NCBI GenBank assembly: GCA_030040415.1
Contig: JASHTT010000202.1
Location: 1 to 6,906, forward strand
Origin: Streptosporangiaceae bacterium
GTDB lineage: Bacteria > Actinomycetota > Actinomycetes > Streptosporangiales > Streptosporangiaceae
Direction of reading: 5' to 3'
Length of the DNA: 6,906 bases
Numbering within the stretch: the first letter of the stretch is position 1; each line of letters begins with the position of its first letter. The position numbers and the translations under genes were made by a program. Shown here in pieces: positions 1-5,377 of this stretch. The notes below the pieces were generated by a model. The model made no database searches, was not told the origin of the DNA, and was given only the letters and a program-made list of their open reading frames with translations.

Positions 1-119
1 TCCTTCACGTCGGTGCGGCTGCGGCCGCTTACCTTGCGGAGAATCCGCCTGCCGTCAGAGAGGGCACTAAGCGAGACGGCCTGCGCCAGCCCCCCAGCAC
101 CTTTTGTGGTGCTGGGCAC
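1..119 (-). CDS. Tyrosine recombinase (integrase), N-terminal fragment, runs off left edge
   Basis: This frame is open from a TAG at 135-137 to the left edge of the window. A GTG at 117-119 is a possible start, without a clear Shine-Dalgarno sequence. From about residue 24 the translation reads DGRRILRKVSGRSRTDVKE. This matches the pattern DG(K/R)R-x-RRKVSGRTK-x-EV, seen in the N-terminal arm-binding region of many actinobacterial phage-type integrases. The upstream residues GGLAQAVSL sit where that family usually has G-x-W-x-x-x-VSL, but the Trp is missing, so the start may be misplaced or the gene decayed. The catalytic domain would lie beyond the window. The gene points away from the tRNA-Pro fragment at 281-322. 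Its place beside the 3' end of that fragment suits an integrase that uses this tRNA as its target. The call rests on one short motif. Confidence 0.45.
   Translation of the reverse strand, partial: MPSTTKGAGGLAQAVSLSALSDGRRILRKVSGRSRTDVK
93..116. other. Perfect 9-bp GC-rich stem-loop
   Basis: CCCAGCACC at 93-101 and GGTGCTGGG at 108-116 are perfect inverted repeats around a six-base loop, TTTTGT. There is no T-tract on either side, so this is not a classical terminator. It lies at the proposed start of the integrase fragment. It could control that gene, or it could mean the true integrase start lies further downstream. Confidence 0.6.
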
Positions 120-189
120 CTGCGCACTCTGTGCCTAACCGGTGGTCGAAGTAGATCAAGTCGTCGCGGCGGCCGCGCGGACGCTGTAG

Positions 190-207
190 CCATGAGAGCC
201 ATGAGAG
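190..207. repeat. Two tandem copies of CCATGAGAG
   Basis: The 9-mer CCATGAGAG occurs at 190-198 and again directly at 199-207. Read on the other strand it gives CTCTCATGG twice, which includes GGCTCTCA across the unit boundary. That resembles the GGCTCCCA core of the repeats found 30 bp to the right. It may be a diverged member of the same set of recombinase sites. That link is inference. Confidence 0.55.
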
Positions 208-232
208 CAAGGTGAGACACAGCTGGCCCGCT

Positions 233-243
233 TTGGCTCCCAC
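233..243 (+). repeat. TTGGCTCCCAC motif, copy 1 (putative integrase arm-type site)
   Basis: This is an exact copy of the 11-mer TTGGCTCCCAC, 38 bp to the left of the tRNA-Pro fragment and therefore just outside the proposed element. Its position between the integrase fragment and the att-like site is where arm-type sites of tyrosine integrases are usually found. Confidence 0.5.
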
Positions 244-280
244 TCGACTCGGTCAAGAGCTAAGAGAACCTGTGAGCTGG

Positions 281-322
281 TCGGGATGGCGGGATTCGAA
301 CCCGCGGCCTCCTGCTCCCAAA
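281..322 (-). repeat. Displaced 3' half of tRNA-Pro (putative att site)
   Basis: On the minus strand this stretch reads as the 3' half of a tRNA: part of the anticodon loop, the 3' anticodon stem, variable loop, T arm with GCGGG-TTCGAAT-CCCGC, acceptor 3' strand CATCCCG and discriminator A. It matches 5303-5344 of the intact tRNA-Pro gene with one mismatch. That mismatch, at 307, falls in the variable loop. Similarity ends abruptly at 323, inside the anticodon loop, so there is no D arm or 5' acceptor strand and the copy cannot fold as a tRNA. A 3' tRNA half ending at the anticodon loop is the typical crossover segment of tRNA-targeting tyrosine integrases. Confidence 0.85.
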
Positions 323-426
323 TCAGCAGAATTCGGTCGCCGGACGCAGCCCAACGTGGCCCTATGTGCCATCTAGCTGGGATAACGTTCGCCAGACGTC
401 GCCTCATGCGGCTTGATGACTGTGCA

Positions 427-449
427 CGTTGGCTCCCACTTTGGCTCCC
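427..449 (+). repeat. TTGGCTCCC motif, two copies 12 bp apart
   Basis: TTGGCTCCCAC lies at 429-439 and a second TTGGCTCCC at 441-449, in the same orientation and 12 bp apart. The pair sits 107 bp inside the left tRNA-Pro repeat. The CG before the first copy is shared with the copy at 1255, giving a 13-base match. Closely spaced direct repeats about one helical turn apart are typical of integrase arm sites. Confidence 0.5.
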
Positions 450-513
450 TTGGGAACGCTGCCCCGAGGGGTCTCGTTACGCTTGCGCGGTGCTCAGCAC
501 CCCAGGTGCCCGC

Positions 514-538
514 ATACCAGTGGTATGGTAATTGGTAT
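514..538. promoter_or_regulatory. Putative VapB operator overlapping the vapB start
   Basis: ATACCA at 514-519, one base, then TGGTAT at 521-526 make a perfect inverted repeat. A third half-site, TGGTAT, lies at 533-538, 12 bp further on, and overlaps the ATG at 537. Ribbon-helix-helix antitoxins bind short inverted or direct repeats at their own promoters. This block is therefore the likely site of VapB/VapBC autorepression. No Shine-Dalgarno sequence is visible before the ATG, so the message may be leaderless or nearly so. Confidence 0.55.
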
Positions 539-788
539 GGCAACGCGGAAGATCACCATCACTCTCGACGAGACTCAGCTCGACCAGATCCGATCGCTGG
601 TGGAAGCCGGGACCGCGCCGAGCGTGTCCGGTTTCGTGCAGCATGCTGTCTCCGTCGCCCTGGACGACGTCGCTGGGTGGGGCGCGATGCTCGCTGAGGC
701 ACTGCGCCAAACCGGCGGCGCACTTTCCAACGATGAGCGTGCCTGGGCCGATGACGTGCTTGGTACCGGCGCCCGGCCAGCGGCCTGA
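537..788 (+). CDS. vapB: Antitoxin of a VapBC-type toxin-antitoxin system (ribbon-helix-helix)
   Basis: This 83-residue protein is the likely antitoxin: it should bind and neutralize the PIN-domain toxin encoded directly downstream and repress the shared promoter. Residues 4-11 (RKITITLD) form the beta-strand of a ribbon-helix-helix DNA-binding domain, followed by two helices (QLDQIRSLVEAG and SVSGFVQHAVSVAL). The C-terminal part, with ALSNDERAWADDVLG, is the probable toxin-binding segment. The reading frame is open upstream, but the ATG at 537 was chosen because the family begins with MATRKITITL and because the operator-like repeats lie just before it. An alternative ATG at 525 would add four residues. 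The stop TGA at 786-788 overlaps the toxin ATG by one base, which indicates translational coupling. The family call is by recognition of the sequence pattern, not by search. Confidence 0.85.
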   Translation: MATRKITITLDETQLDQIRSLVEAGTAPSVSGFVQHAVSVALDDVAGWGAMLAEALRQTGGALSNDERAWADDVLGTGARPAA

Positions 789-1165
789 TGCCCGGAGTAA
801 CTTTCGATGCCGGGGGCCTGATAGCCCTGGACCGCGATGATCGCCGCGTCGTGGTGCTCCTGGCCCGCGCTCGAGAGACAGGAGCGCATGTCACTGTGCC
901 GGCCTCGGCACTCGCCCAGGCAATCCGGCGACCCGAACGCCAGGTACGCCTATCTCGGCTGATACGCCAGCCGACCACCGACGTAGTAAGCCTTGACCGT
1001 GTCGACGCGACCAACGTTGGCAGGCTGTTAGCCGCCAGCGGGACCTCCGACATTACCGACGCCCATGTGGTGGTCTGCGCCCGACGCGCCAACCAACCCG
1101 TCATCACCTCCGATCCGGGTGACCTGCGCCAGCTGGACAACGCCCTCAGGCTGATCACGCTCTAA
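788..1165 (+). CDS. vapC: PIN-domain toxin (VapC-like RNase) with a Gln at the usual Glu position
   Basis: This 125-residue protein is a probable metal-dependent RNase toxin of the PIN family; VapC toxins usually cut tRNA or rRNA. The first acidic residue is Asp7 in VTFDAGGLIAL. Later acidic residues are Asp88 and Asp91 in GTSDITDAHVV, and Asp109 in VITSDPGDL. The second conserved acid, normally Glu in a P-A-x-x-L-A-E motif, is Gln44 here (VPASALAQAIR). I recall the same Gln, followed by an R-Q-x-R-L-x-R-L stretch, in a group of actinobacterial PIN toxins, so it is probably a subfamily trait and not damage. The gene overlaps vapB by one base and forms an operon with it. Length is normal for VapC. 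Substrate is unknown. Confidence 0.85.
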   Translation: MPGVTFDAGGLIALDRDDRRVVVLLARARETGAHVTVPASALAQAIRRPERQVRLSRLIRQPTTDVVSLDRVDATNVGRLLAASGTSDITDAHVVVCARRANQPVITSDPGDLRQLDNALRLITL

Positions 1166-1252
1166 AGAACAGCAGCGCCGCAAGGTGGCAACTGCCGCCC
1201 GGCCAGGCCCATCACGTCCGAAGCGGCCACAGGGCTGCCTGTTTGCTCGGAG

Positions 1253-1267
1253 CGTTGGCTCCCACGT
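1253..1267 (+). repeat. TTGGCTCCCAC motif, internal copy
   Basis: CGTTGGCTCCCAC at 1253-1265 is identical to 427-439. TTGGCTCCCACGT at 1255-1267 is identical, in opposite orientation, to 5183-5195. This copy lies well inside the proposed element, beyond vapBC, and may mark an older element border. Confidence 0.5.
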
Positions 1268-1316
1268 TCCCGTGGTTACGCATCCCAAGTCGTCGCCGTC
1301 GGCATCGGTCACTGCA

Positions 1317-1358
1317 CCAATCAACTACGTCATCCAGCCACACCGGCAGCACGCAGCG
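1317..1358. repeat. Direct repeat block, left copy (partner at 5192-5235)
   Basis: CCAATCAAC at 1317-1325 and CATCCAGCCACACC at 1331-1344 are exact matches to 5192-5200 and 5207-5220. The spacer is 5 bp here and 6 bp there, and the following bases are similar. The two copies are in the same orientation, 3.9 kb apart, and enclose the whole cyclase gene. Confidence 0.75.
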
Positions 1359-1367
1359 TGGCATTTG

Positions 1368-1376
1368 GGGAGCCAA
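1368..1376 (-). repeat. TTGGCTCCC motif, inverted internal copy
   Basis: GGGAGCCAA here is the reverse complement of the TTGGCTCCC core. It sits 10 bp after the 1317-1358 block. At the right end a copy in the same orientation (5187-5195) overlaps the start of the partner block, so motif and block are associated at both sites. Confidence 0.45.
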
Positions 1377-1625
1377 ACTTCCCGCCGCCACCGAGGCGGT
1401 CGGCCAGTTCCTGCGAGACAACCACCCGCTAGTGGATCACCAGCGAGTTACGCGCGGCCCAGTAGGCGGCATGCTTCGAGCCACCGCGCCCGGAAGGTGG
1501 CACAGCGGGCGCAAGGCCCACGACTCAGCGAAGCCTGAATTACGGCACTTGGCCTCTCCGCTGGTGGTTCAATCAGGCCATATTTCCTGGTGGTCCGGAG
1601 CGGGGTGGCGGCGCGGCCGTCTGGC

Positions 1626-1630
1626 GGGGG
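1626..1630 (+). promoter_or_regulatory. Ribosome binding site of the cyclase gene
   Basis: GGGGG at 1626-1630 lies six bases before the GTG at 1637 and supports that start. Two GTGATC copies (1630-1635 and 1637-1642) and a TGATCA palindrome overlap the start region. Confidence 0.5.
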
Positions 1631-1636
1631 TGATCA

Positions 1637-4600
1637 GTGATCGTGACGCAGGGGCAGCCTGCGACCTGCCGGGCCTGCGGCGCGGAGGTTGCTGAGGTCG
1701 CGGTGTTCTGCAGTAGCTGCGGCGCGCGGCTGGATGATGCCCGGGCGACTCCGGAACGGCGGGTTGTGACGGCGCTGTTCTGTGATCTGGTCGGATCCAC
1801 CGAACTCGCCGAGCGGACTGATCCGGAAGAGCTCGATCGGCTGTTGCACCGCTACTTCTGGCTAGCCCGAGAGGCGATCGAGCGCTACGGCGGGACCATT
1901 GAGAAATTCATCGGCGACGCGGTTGCGGCGTTGTTCGGATTCCCTCTCGCGCACGAGGACGATCCCGGGCGTGCAATCAGGGCAGCCCTCGACATCGTCG
2001 AGCTGATCCGCGCGGACGAGGTCGGCCTGCGAGTTCGAGTTGCGGTCGAAACGGGCTGGGTCTTTGTGCGGGAGGCGCCTGGGGGCGACACGTTCGTCGC
2101 GGGCGACGTGATGAATACGGCCGCGCGGCTCCAGAGCGCCGCCGAGCCGATGTCGGTTATCGTGGGCCCGCGGGCGCGGGCGTCCGCCGCTAAGGCCTTC
2201 GAGTTTGCCGAAATGCCGCCTCTGCGCCTGAAGGGGAAGCGAGCCCCCGTGCGCGCCGCGTTGGTGGTCAAGCCCGCGGCGGTTTCAGCTTCCCCCGCGC
2301 GCAACATCCGAGTTATCGGCCGCGAGACGGAGCTGCGAGAGCTACGGTCGGTCGTCGCCGACGCGACGGAGGGCACTGGAGCGATCCTGCTCGTCGAGGG
2401 CGAGCCCGGGATCGGGAAGTCACGGCTCGTGGCGGAGGTGCGGTCGACCACGGACGTCCTTTGGCTGCGCGGCCAGAGCGTCGAGACAAGAGATGCGGCC
2501 GGCTACCGGCCGTTCGCTGAGCAGCTTCGCGCGTGGACGGGTACGGAACCGAGCTGGGCCGCGCTCGTCTCGAAGTCGCTTAGCCTGGGCCTGGCAGAGC
2601 GGGACGCATCCTTTCTCGCCGTCCTGGCGGGCATCGAACCTGACCTGGAGGTTGCGCGGCGTGTAGCGCTGCTGGATGCGGAGGCTCTGCAGCCGGCGCT
2701 GTATCGCTCGGTGTGGACCTGGCTGAACGCGCTCGCTGCGACGCAGCCGGTCGTGCTTGAGTTCGAGGACTGGCACTGGGCCGACGGTGCCTCGGTACAG
2801 CTGCTGGAGCACGTCGCGGCGCTGGCCGACGCGCGACCGTTGCTGCTGCTGGTGATCTCGCGTTCGGGGTCAGAGACCGCGCGGGCCCTGAGCCGCGTTG
2901 CCGGAGGCCCGCGGCGGCTGCAGGTCGCGCAACTCCCGGCGGGGGCGGCAGGCCGACTGTTGGAGGAGCTGGTATCCGGACACGACATTGCACCGGAACG
3001 GCTTCGCTCCGCGCTTACACGTGCCGAAGGCAATCCGTACTTTCTCCACGAGCTCGCGCGGCTCATCGCGGAGGAGGCGGGCGTGGCGGATCAGCCGGAT
3101 CTGCCGGACACCGTTCGCGCGGTCGTCACTTCCCGGGTCGACCGGCTGCCGGCCGGGCTGCGGTCACTGCTGCGGTCAGCGGCTGTCCTCGGCCGCACCT
3201 TCGACAGCGAACTGCTCGAGGGGCTCGACTGCGGCCCTATCTCAGAGGCGCTCGAGCAGCTGACCGCGACGCAGCTGGTCGAGTGTGCAGGGCCGGGCCG
3301 GTACCGCTTCGCGCACGCGCTCACCCGCGAGGCGGTGTACGAAGGCGTCCCGCTGGCCGAGCGGCATCGCCTCCACAAGCAGGCGGCGGCTGCGCTCGCG
3401 GACGTGCATGGGCCTGCCTTGAACCTGCCTGCGATCGCCTATCATCTCACTCAGGCCCAAGACTGGGACGCAGCGGCCTCTGCTCTCGTGGTGGCCGGCG
3501 AGCAGGCGGCGCGCATCGCCTCCGATGACGAGGCGCTGCAAATGTACCGGGCCGCGATCGCAGCACATGAGCGGCTCGCCGAGGATCGCTGGACCCCGCT
3601 CGATCGCTCGCGGATCGATCGTCAGGTCGCCGAGGCGCTGGAGCGGCTGGGCCGCCATGAGGAGGCGTCCAGGCAGATCGCCGACGCGCTGGCGCGCCTT
3701 GGCGTCCGGCTTCCCCGGGACAGCGCAGCCGTCAAGCGGGCAATCCTGCGGGAGCTCCTGCCGCGGATGCTCCGCCCGCCAGTTCTCCCCGCACTTGGCG
3801 CTCCCCTGGAAGCGTCGGAGCTCGAGATCGATCGTGAGCTGCACATCCAGGGGTGGATCGCGTACTTCCAGGACTTCGACATGGTCGCGCTCGACGCGCT
3901 CCTGCTCGCGCACCGGGCGGCGCGCGCAAACGACCTTGAGGGAATCGCGGTGGGATCCTTCTCCGTCGCGCTGCTCTTCGCGGTGCTCGGCCGCGAGCAG
4001 CTGGCGATGCGCTACGTCAGCCGCGCGCTGCAGGCCGCTGAGAGACATGGCGATCCCCTGACGCTCGCGCAGGCCAGGCAAGCGGGAGCCGTCGTCGCGT
4101 TGGCCCAGGGCGGCTGGGACGACGTGCGCATGCTCGCCGAGCCATCCATGCAGGTCAGCGCAGATGCGGGTGACATCCGCGTCTGGGCCACAAGCGCGGC
4201 CCTCCTCATGACAGCGGCCGCGCACCACGGCGATCTCGCCCGCGCGCGCGACCTAGCAGCCGAGGTCGAGCGCATGGGTACGGAGTCGGGCAACCTCCAG
4301 ATCCACGGCTGGGGGCTCGGGTTCTTGAGCCTGGTGAACCACCTCGAGGGAGACGCCGAGGCGGCCGCCCGCCTAGCGGAAGCCTCGGTTGCCGAGCTCC
4401 AGCGCGTGCCCGACCACCTCAACGCCGCGGTCTACCTGGGCGCCCTGGCCCGCGCGCAGCTCCGCACGGGCCACCTAGACGCCGGCGCGTCGACCATCGC
4501 GCAGCTCAGCGCCGAAGTGGAAAGACGCGGCTTTCGCGGCCTCTACACCGCATATCAACTTGAGGCTGCAGCCGAATACGCGCTGCTCAACCTCGCCGCC

Positions 4601-4921
4601 GACACGAGCGCCGCGACCAGGAAAGCGGCGAGGCGAGCGATCCGCGGCTCGCTTGGCCGCAGGCATGTGGCGCGCTGGCACACGGTCCACGCCCACGTGC
4701 TCGAAGGAGGCATGCACTGGGTGCTTGGCCAGGAACGCCTCGCTGTGCGCGGCTTCGCGCGCGCGCAGACGCTCGCGAACAAATATCAGTGGTACGGAGC
4801 GCTCTATGAGGCAGCCAACTGGGTCGCGCACTGCTGCGGGGCTGCAGGCATCGACCCGCCGACACTCCCGACACCCGCCGAAGCTGCCGCGCTTGACGTG
4901 GCCTCCGCAACCCGCACCTGA
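1637..4921 (+). CDS. Zinc-ribbon / class III nucleotide cyclase / STAND ATPase / TPR-repeat signalling protein
   Basis: This 1094-residue protein is predicted to be cytoplasmic and probably makes cAMP or a related cyclic nucleotide under control of an ATPase switch. A zinc ribbon comes first (Cys11, Cys14, Cys25, Cys28). The class III cyclase domain (about 43-210) has the metal-binding Asp50 (FCDLVGST) and Asp94 (EKFIGDAV), the substrate lysine Lys90, and Asn160 and Arg164 (GDVMNTAARLQ). All are present, so it looks catalytic. The usual second purine-selecting residue, Asp or Thr seven before the Asn, aligns by eye with Phe153. The ATPase has Walker A GEPGIGKSR (255-263), a Walker B region ending EDWHWAD (377-383), and the late motif RFAHALTREAVY (557-568). 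From about 600 to the end it is helical and TPR-like. Unlike many relatives it has no C-terminal LuxR helix-turn-helix. The start is GTG with GGGGG six bases upstream. It stands alone as cargo of the proposed element. Confidence 0.9.
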   Translation: MIVTQGQPATCRACGAEVAEVAVFCSSCGARLDDARATPERRVVTALFCDLVGSTELAERTDPEELDRLLHRYFWLAREAIERYGGTIEKFIGDAVAALFGFPLAHEDDPGRAIRAALDIVELIRADEVGLRVRVAVETGWVFVREAPGGDTFVAGDVMNTAARLQSAAEPMSVIVGPRARASAAKAFEFAEMPPLRLKGKRAPVRAALVVKPAAVSASPARNIRVIGRETELRELRSVVADATEGTGAILLVEGEPGIGKSRLVAEVRSTTDVLWLRGQSVETRDAAGYRPFAEQLRAWTGTEPSWAALVSKSLSLGLAERDASFLAVLAGIEPDLEVARRVALLDAEALQPALYRSVWTWLNALAATQPVVLEFEDWHWADGASVQLLEHVAALADARPLLLLVISRSGSETARALSRVAGGPRRLQVAQLPAGAAGRLLEELVSGHDIAPERLRSALTRAEGNPYFLHELARLIAEEAGVADQPDLPDTVRAVVTSRVDRLPAGLRSLLRSAAVLGRTFDSELLEGLDCGPISEALEQLTATQLVECAGPGRYRFAHALTREAVYEGVPLAERHRLHKQAAAALADVHGPALNLPAIAYHLTQAQDWDAAASALVVAGEQAARIASDDEALQMYRAAIAAHERLAEDRWTPLDRSRIDRQVAEALERLGRHEEASRQIADALARLGVRLPRDSAAVKRAILRELLPRMLRPPVLPALGAPLEASELEIDRELHIQGWIAYFQDFDMVALDALLLAHRAARANDLEGIAVGSFSVALLFAVLGREQLAMRYVSRALQAAERHGDPLTLAQARQAGAVVALAQGGWDDVRMLAEPSMQVSADAGDIRVWATSAALLMTAAAHHGDLARARDLAAEVERMGTESGNLQIHGWGLGFLSLVNHLEGDAEAAARLAEASVAELQRVPDHLNAAVYLGALARAQLRTGHLDAGASTIAQLSAEVERRGFRGLYTAYQLEAAAEYALLNLAADTSAATRKAARRAIRGSLGRRHVARWHTVHAHVLEGGMHWVLGQERLAVRGFARAQTLANKYQWYGALYEAANWVAHCCGAAGIDPPTLPTPAEAAALDVASATRT

Positions 4922-5182
4922 CCACCGCGAATTGTTGCCACTGGTCAGCCTTCGCCCGGCAGTGCCACGTAGCACGTTCGACGCCGCACCTATGGCAGGG
5001 GAGCTGGGCGCTCCGCTGCTCCGGTGATCAGGGTGAGCAGGCCGCCGCGCACGGCACGGGCAGGAGGCCAGCTCGGGCAGTCGAGCCGACAGCAGGCGGC
5101 GGAGCCAGAGAACTCATTCCAAATGGCAGACACCACAAAGCGAAAATGAATCCGAGAAGCAGCGCAAATGTCTGCCCGGAGG

Positions 5183-5195
5183 ACGTGGGAGCCAA
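5183..5195 (-). repeat. TTGGCTCCCAC motif, right-end copy in inverted orientation
   Basis: ACGTGGGAGCCAA is the reverse complement of 1255-1267. It lies about 107 bp inside the right tRNA-Pro repeat and faces inward, mirroring the 429-449 pair, which lies 107 bp inside the left repeat. Confidence 0.55.
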
Positions 5196-5235
5196 TCAAC
5201 CACAGCCATCCAGCCACACCAGGCAACGCACAGCG
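5192..5235. repeat. Direct repeat block, right copy (partner at 1317-1358)
   Basis: CCAATCAAC at 5192-5200 and CATCCAGCCACACC at 5207-5220 are identical to the left copy. Both end in a similar GC(A)-rich segment finishing CAGCG. It overlaps the inverted TTGGCTCCC motif by four bases. Confidence 0.75.
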
Positions 5236-5248
5236 ACAGCCAGCGACA
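5231..5248. repeat. CAGCGACA direct repeats with 10-bp period
   Basis: CAGCGACA occurs at 5231-5238 and 5241-5248. Spacing close to one helical turn would place both on the same DNA face. Their position 55 to 72 bp from the tRNA 3' end suits a recombinase or excisionase site, but no partner has been identified. Confidence 0.4.
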
Positions 5249-5302
5249 AATCGCGTTTGCGCAAGGTAATCGCTAACATATTCGAAAAAATCCAACGACC
5301 AG

Positions 5303-5377
5303 TCGGGATGGCGGGATTCGAACCCGCGACCTCCTGCTCCCAAAGCAGGCGCGCTAACCAAGCTGCGCTACATCCCG
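5303..5377 (-). tRNA. tRNA-Pro (anticodon TGG)
   Basis: The 75-nt gene folds as a full cloverleaf. It has a seven-pair acceptor stem CGGGATG/CATCCCG, D stem GCGC/GCGC, anticodon stem CCTGC/GCAGG with loop TTTGGGA giving anticodon TGG, and T stem GCGGG/CCCGC with loop TTCGAAT. The discriminator is A. CCA is not encoded. Its 3' half is the shared crossover segment of the proposed element: the bases completing this gene from the anticodon loop onward were probably supplied by the element. It is transcribed leftward into the element and is divergent from tRNA-Gly 292 bp away. Confidence 0.97.

Larger units (their letters stand above)
1166..1636. other. Non-coding stretch between vapC and the cyclase gene
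   Basis: These 471 bp hold no convincing gene. They contain TTGGCTCCCAC at 1255-1265, an inverted GGGAGCCAA at 1368-1376, and a block at 1317-1358 that is repeated near the right end of the element. TGGCCT at 1550-1555 and AGGCCA at 1575-1580 form a weak inverted repeat in a relatively AT-rich patch ahead of the cyclase gene, where its promoter would be expected. No promoter boxes are clear enough to call. Confidence 0.6.
4922..5302. other. Non-coding stretch between the cyclase gene and tRNA-Pro
   Basis: These 381 bp contain no believable gene. They hold an inverted TTGGCTCCCAC copy (5185-5195), the right copy of the direct repeat block (5192-5235), two CAGCGACA repeats 10 bp apart (5231-5248) and an AT-rich end. 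On the minus strand the run of six T at 5290-5285, 13 bp after the tRNA 3' end, could help end tRNA-Pro transcription, but no stem precedes it other than the tRNA itself. The AT-rich, repeat-bearing nature fits the recombinase-binding arm of an integrated element. Confidence 0.6.
281..5344. mobile_element. Putative integrated element in tRNA-Pro, without its own recombinase
   Basis: The segment is bounded by direct repeats of the tRNA-Pro 3' half: the displaced copy at 281-322 and the copy completing the functional tRNA gene at 5303-5344. The layout is as expected, with the working tRNA rebuilt at one end and the old 3' end left at the other. The contents are a VapBC pair, a cyclase/ATPase/TPR gene and two repeat-rich non-coding stretches. 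I see no integrase, transposase, relaxase or replication gene inside. The TTGGCTCCC motif lies about 107 bp inside each border. An element with att sites but no recombinase fits a cis-mobilizable element or a decayed island. Excision by the neighbouring integrase is inference. Confidence 0.65.

Noticed and set aside
286..531. Plus-strand open frame beginning MAGFEPAASCSQ
   Set aside because: It is a translation of the tRNA-Pro 3' fragment read on the wrong strand, a well-known spurious product. The rest has no domain pattern.
559..1158. 199-codon minus-strand frame over vapBC
   Set aside because: It is antisense to both toxin and antitoxin, Arg/Ser-rich and low in complexity, as expected of a shadow frame.
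1243..1695. 150-codon plus-strand frame upstream of the cyclase gene
   Set aside because: It passes through the repeat motifs, has no family resemblance and overlaps the well-supported cyclase start.
3242..4228. 328-codon minus-strand frame
   Set aside because: It is fully inside the cyclase/TPR gene on the opposite strand. It is a GC-rich antisense frame without domain motifs, while the sense frame is clearly coding.
4700..4921. LuxR-type helix-turn-helix at the cyclase C-terminus
   Set aside because: Many relatives have one, so it was sought, but the last 70 residues are helical repeat followed by a short Ala/Pro/Thr tail with no such motif.
4936..4968. CACTG/CAGTG inverted repeat after the cyclase stop as a terminator
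   Set aside because: Only five bases pair, and no T-tract follows.
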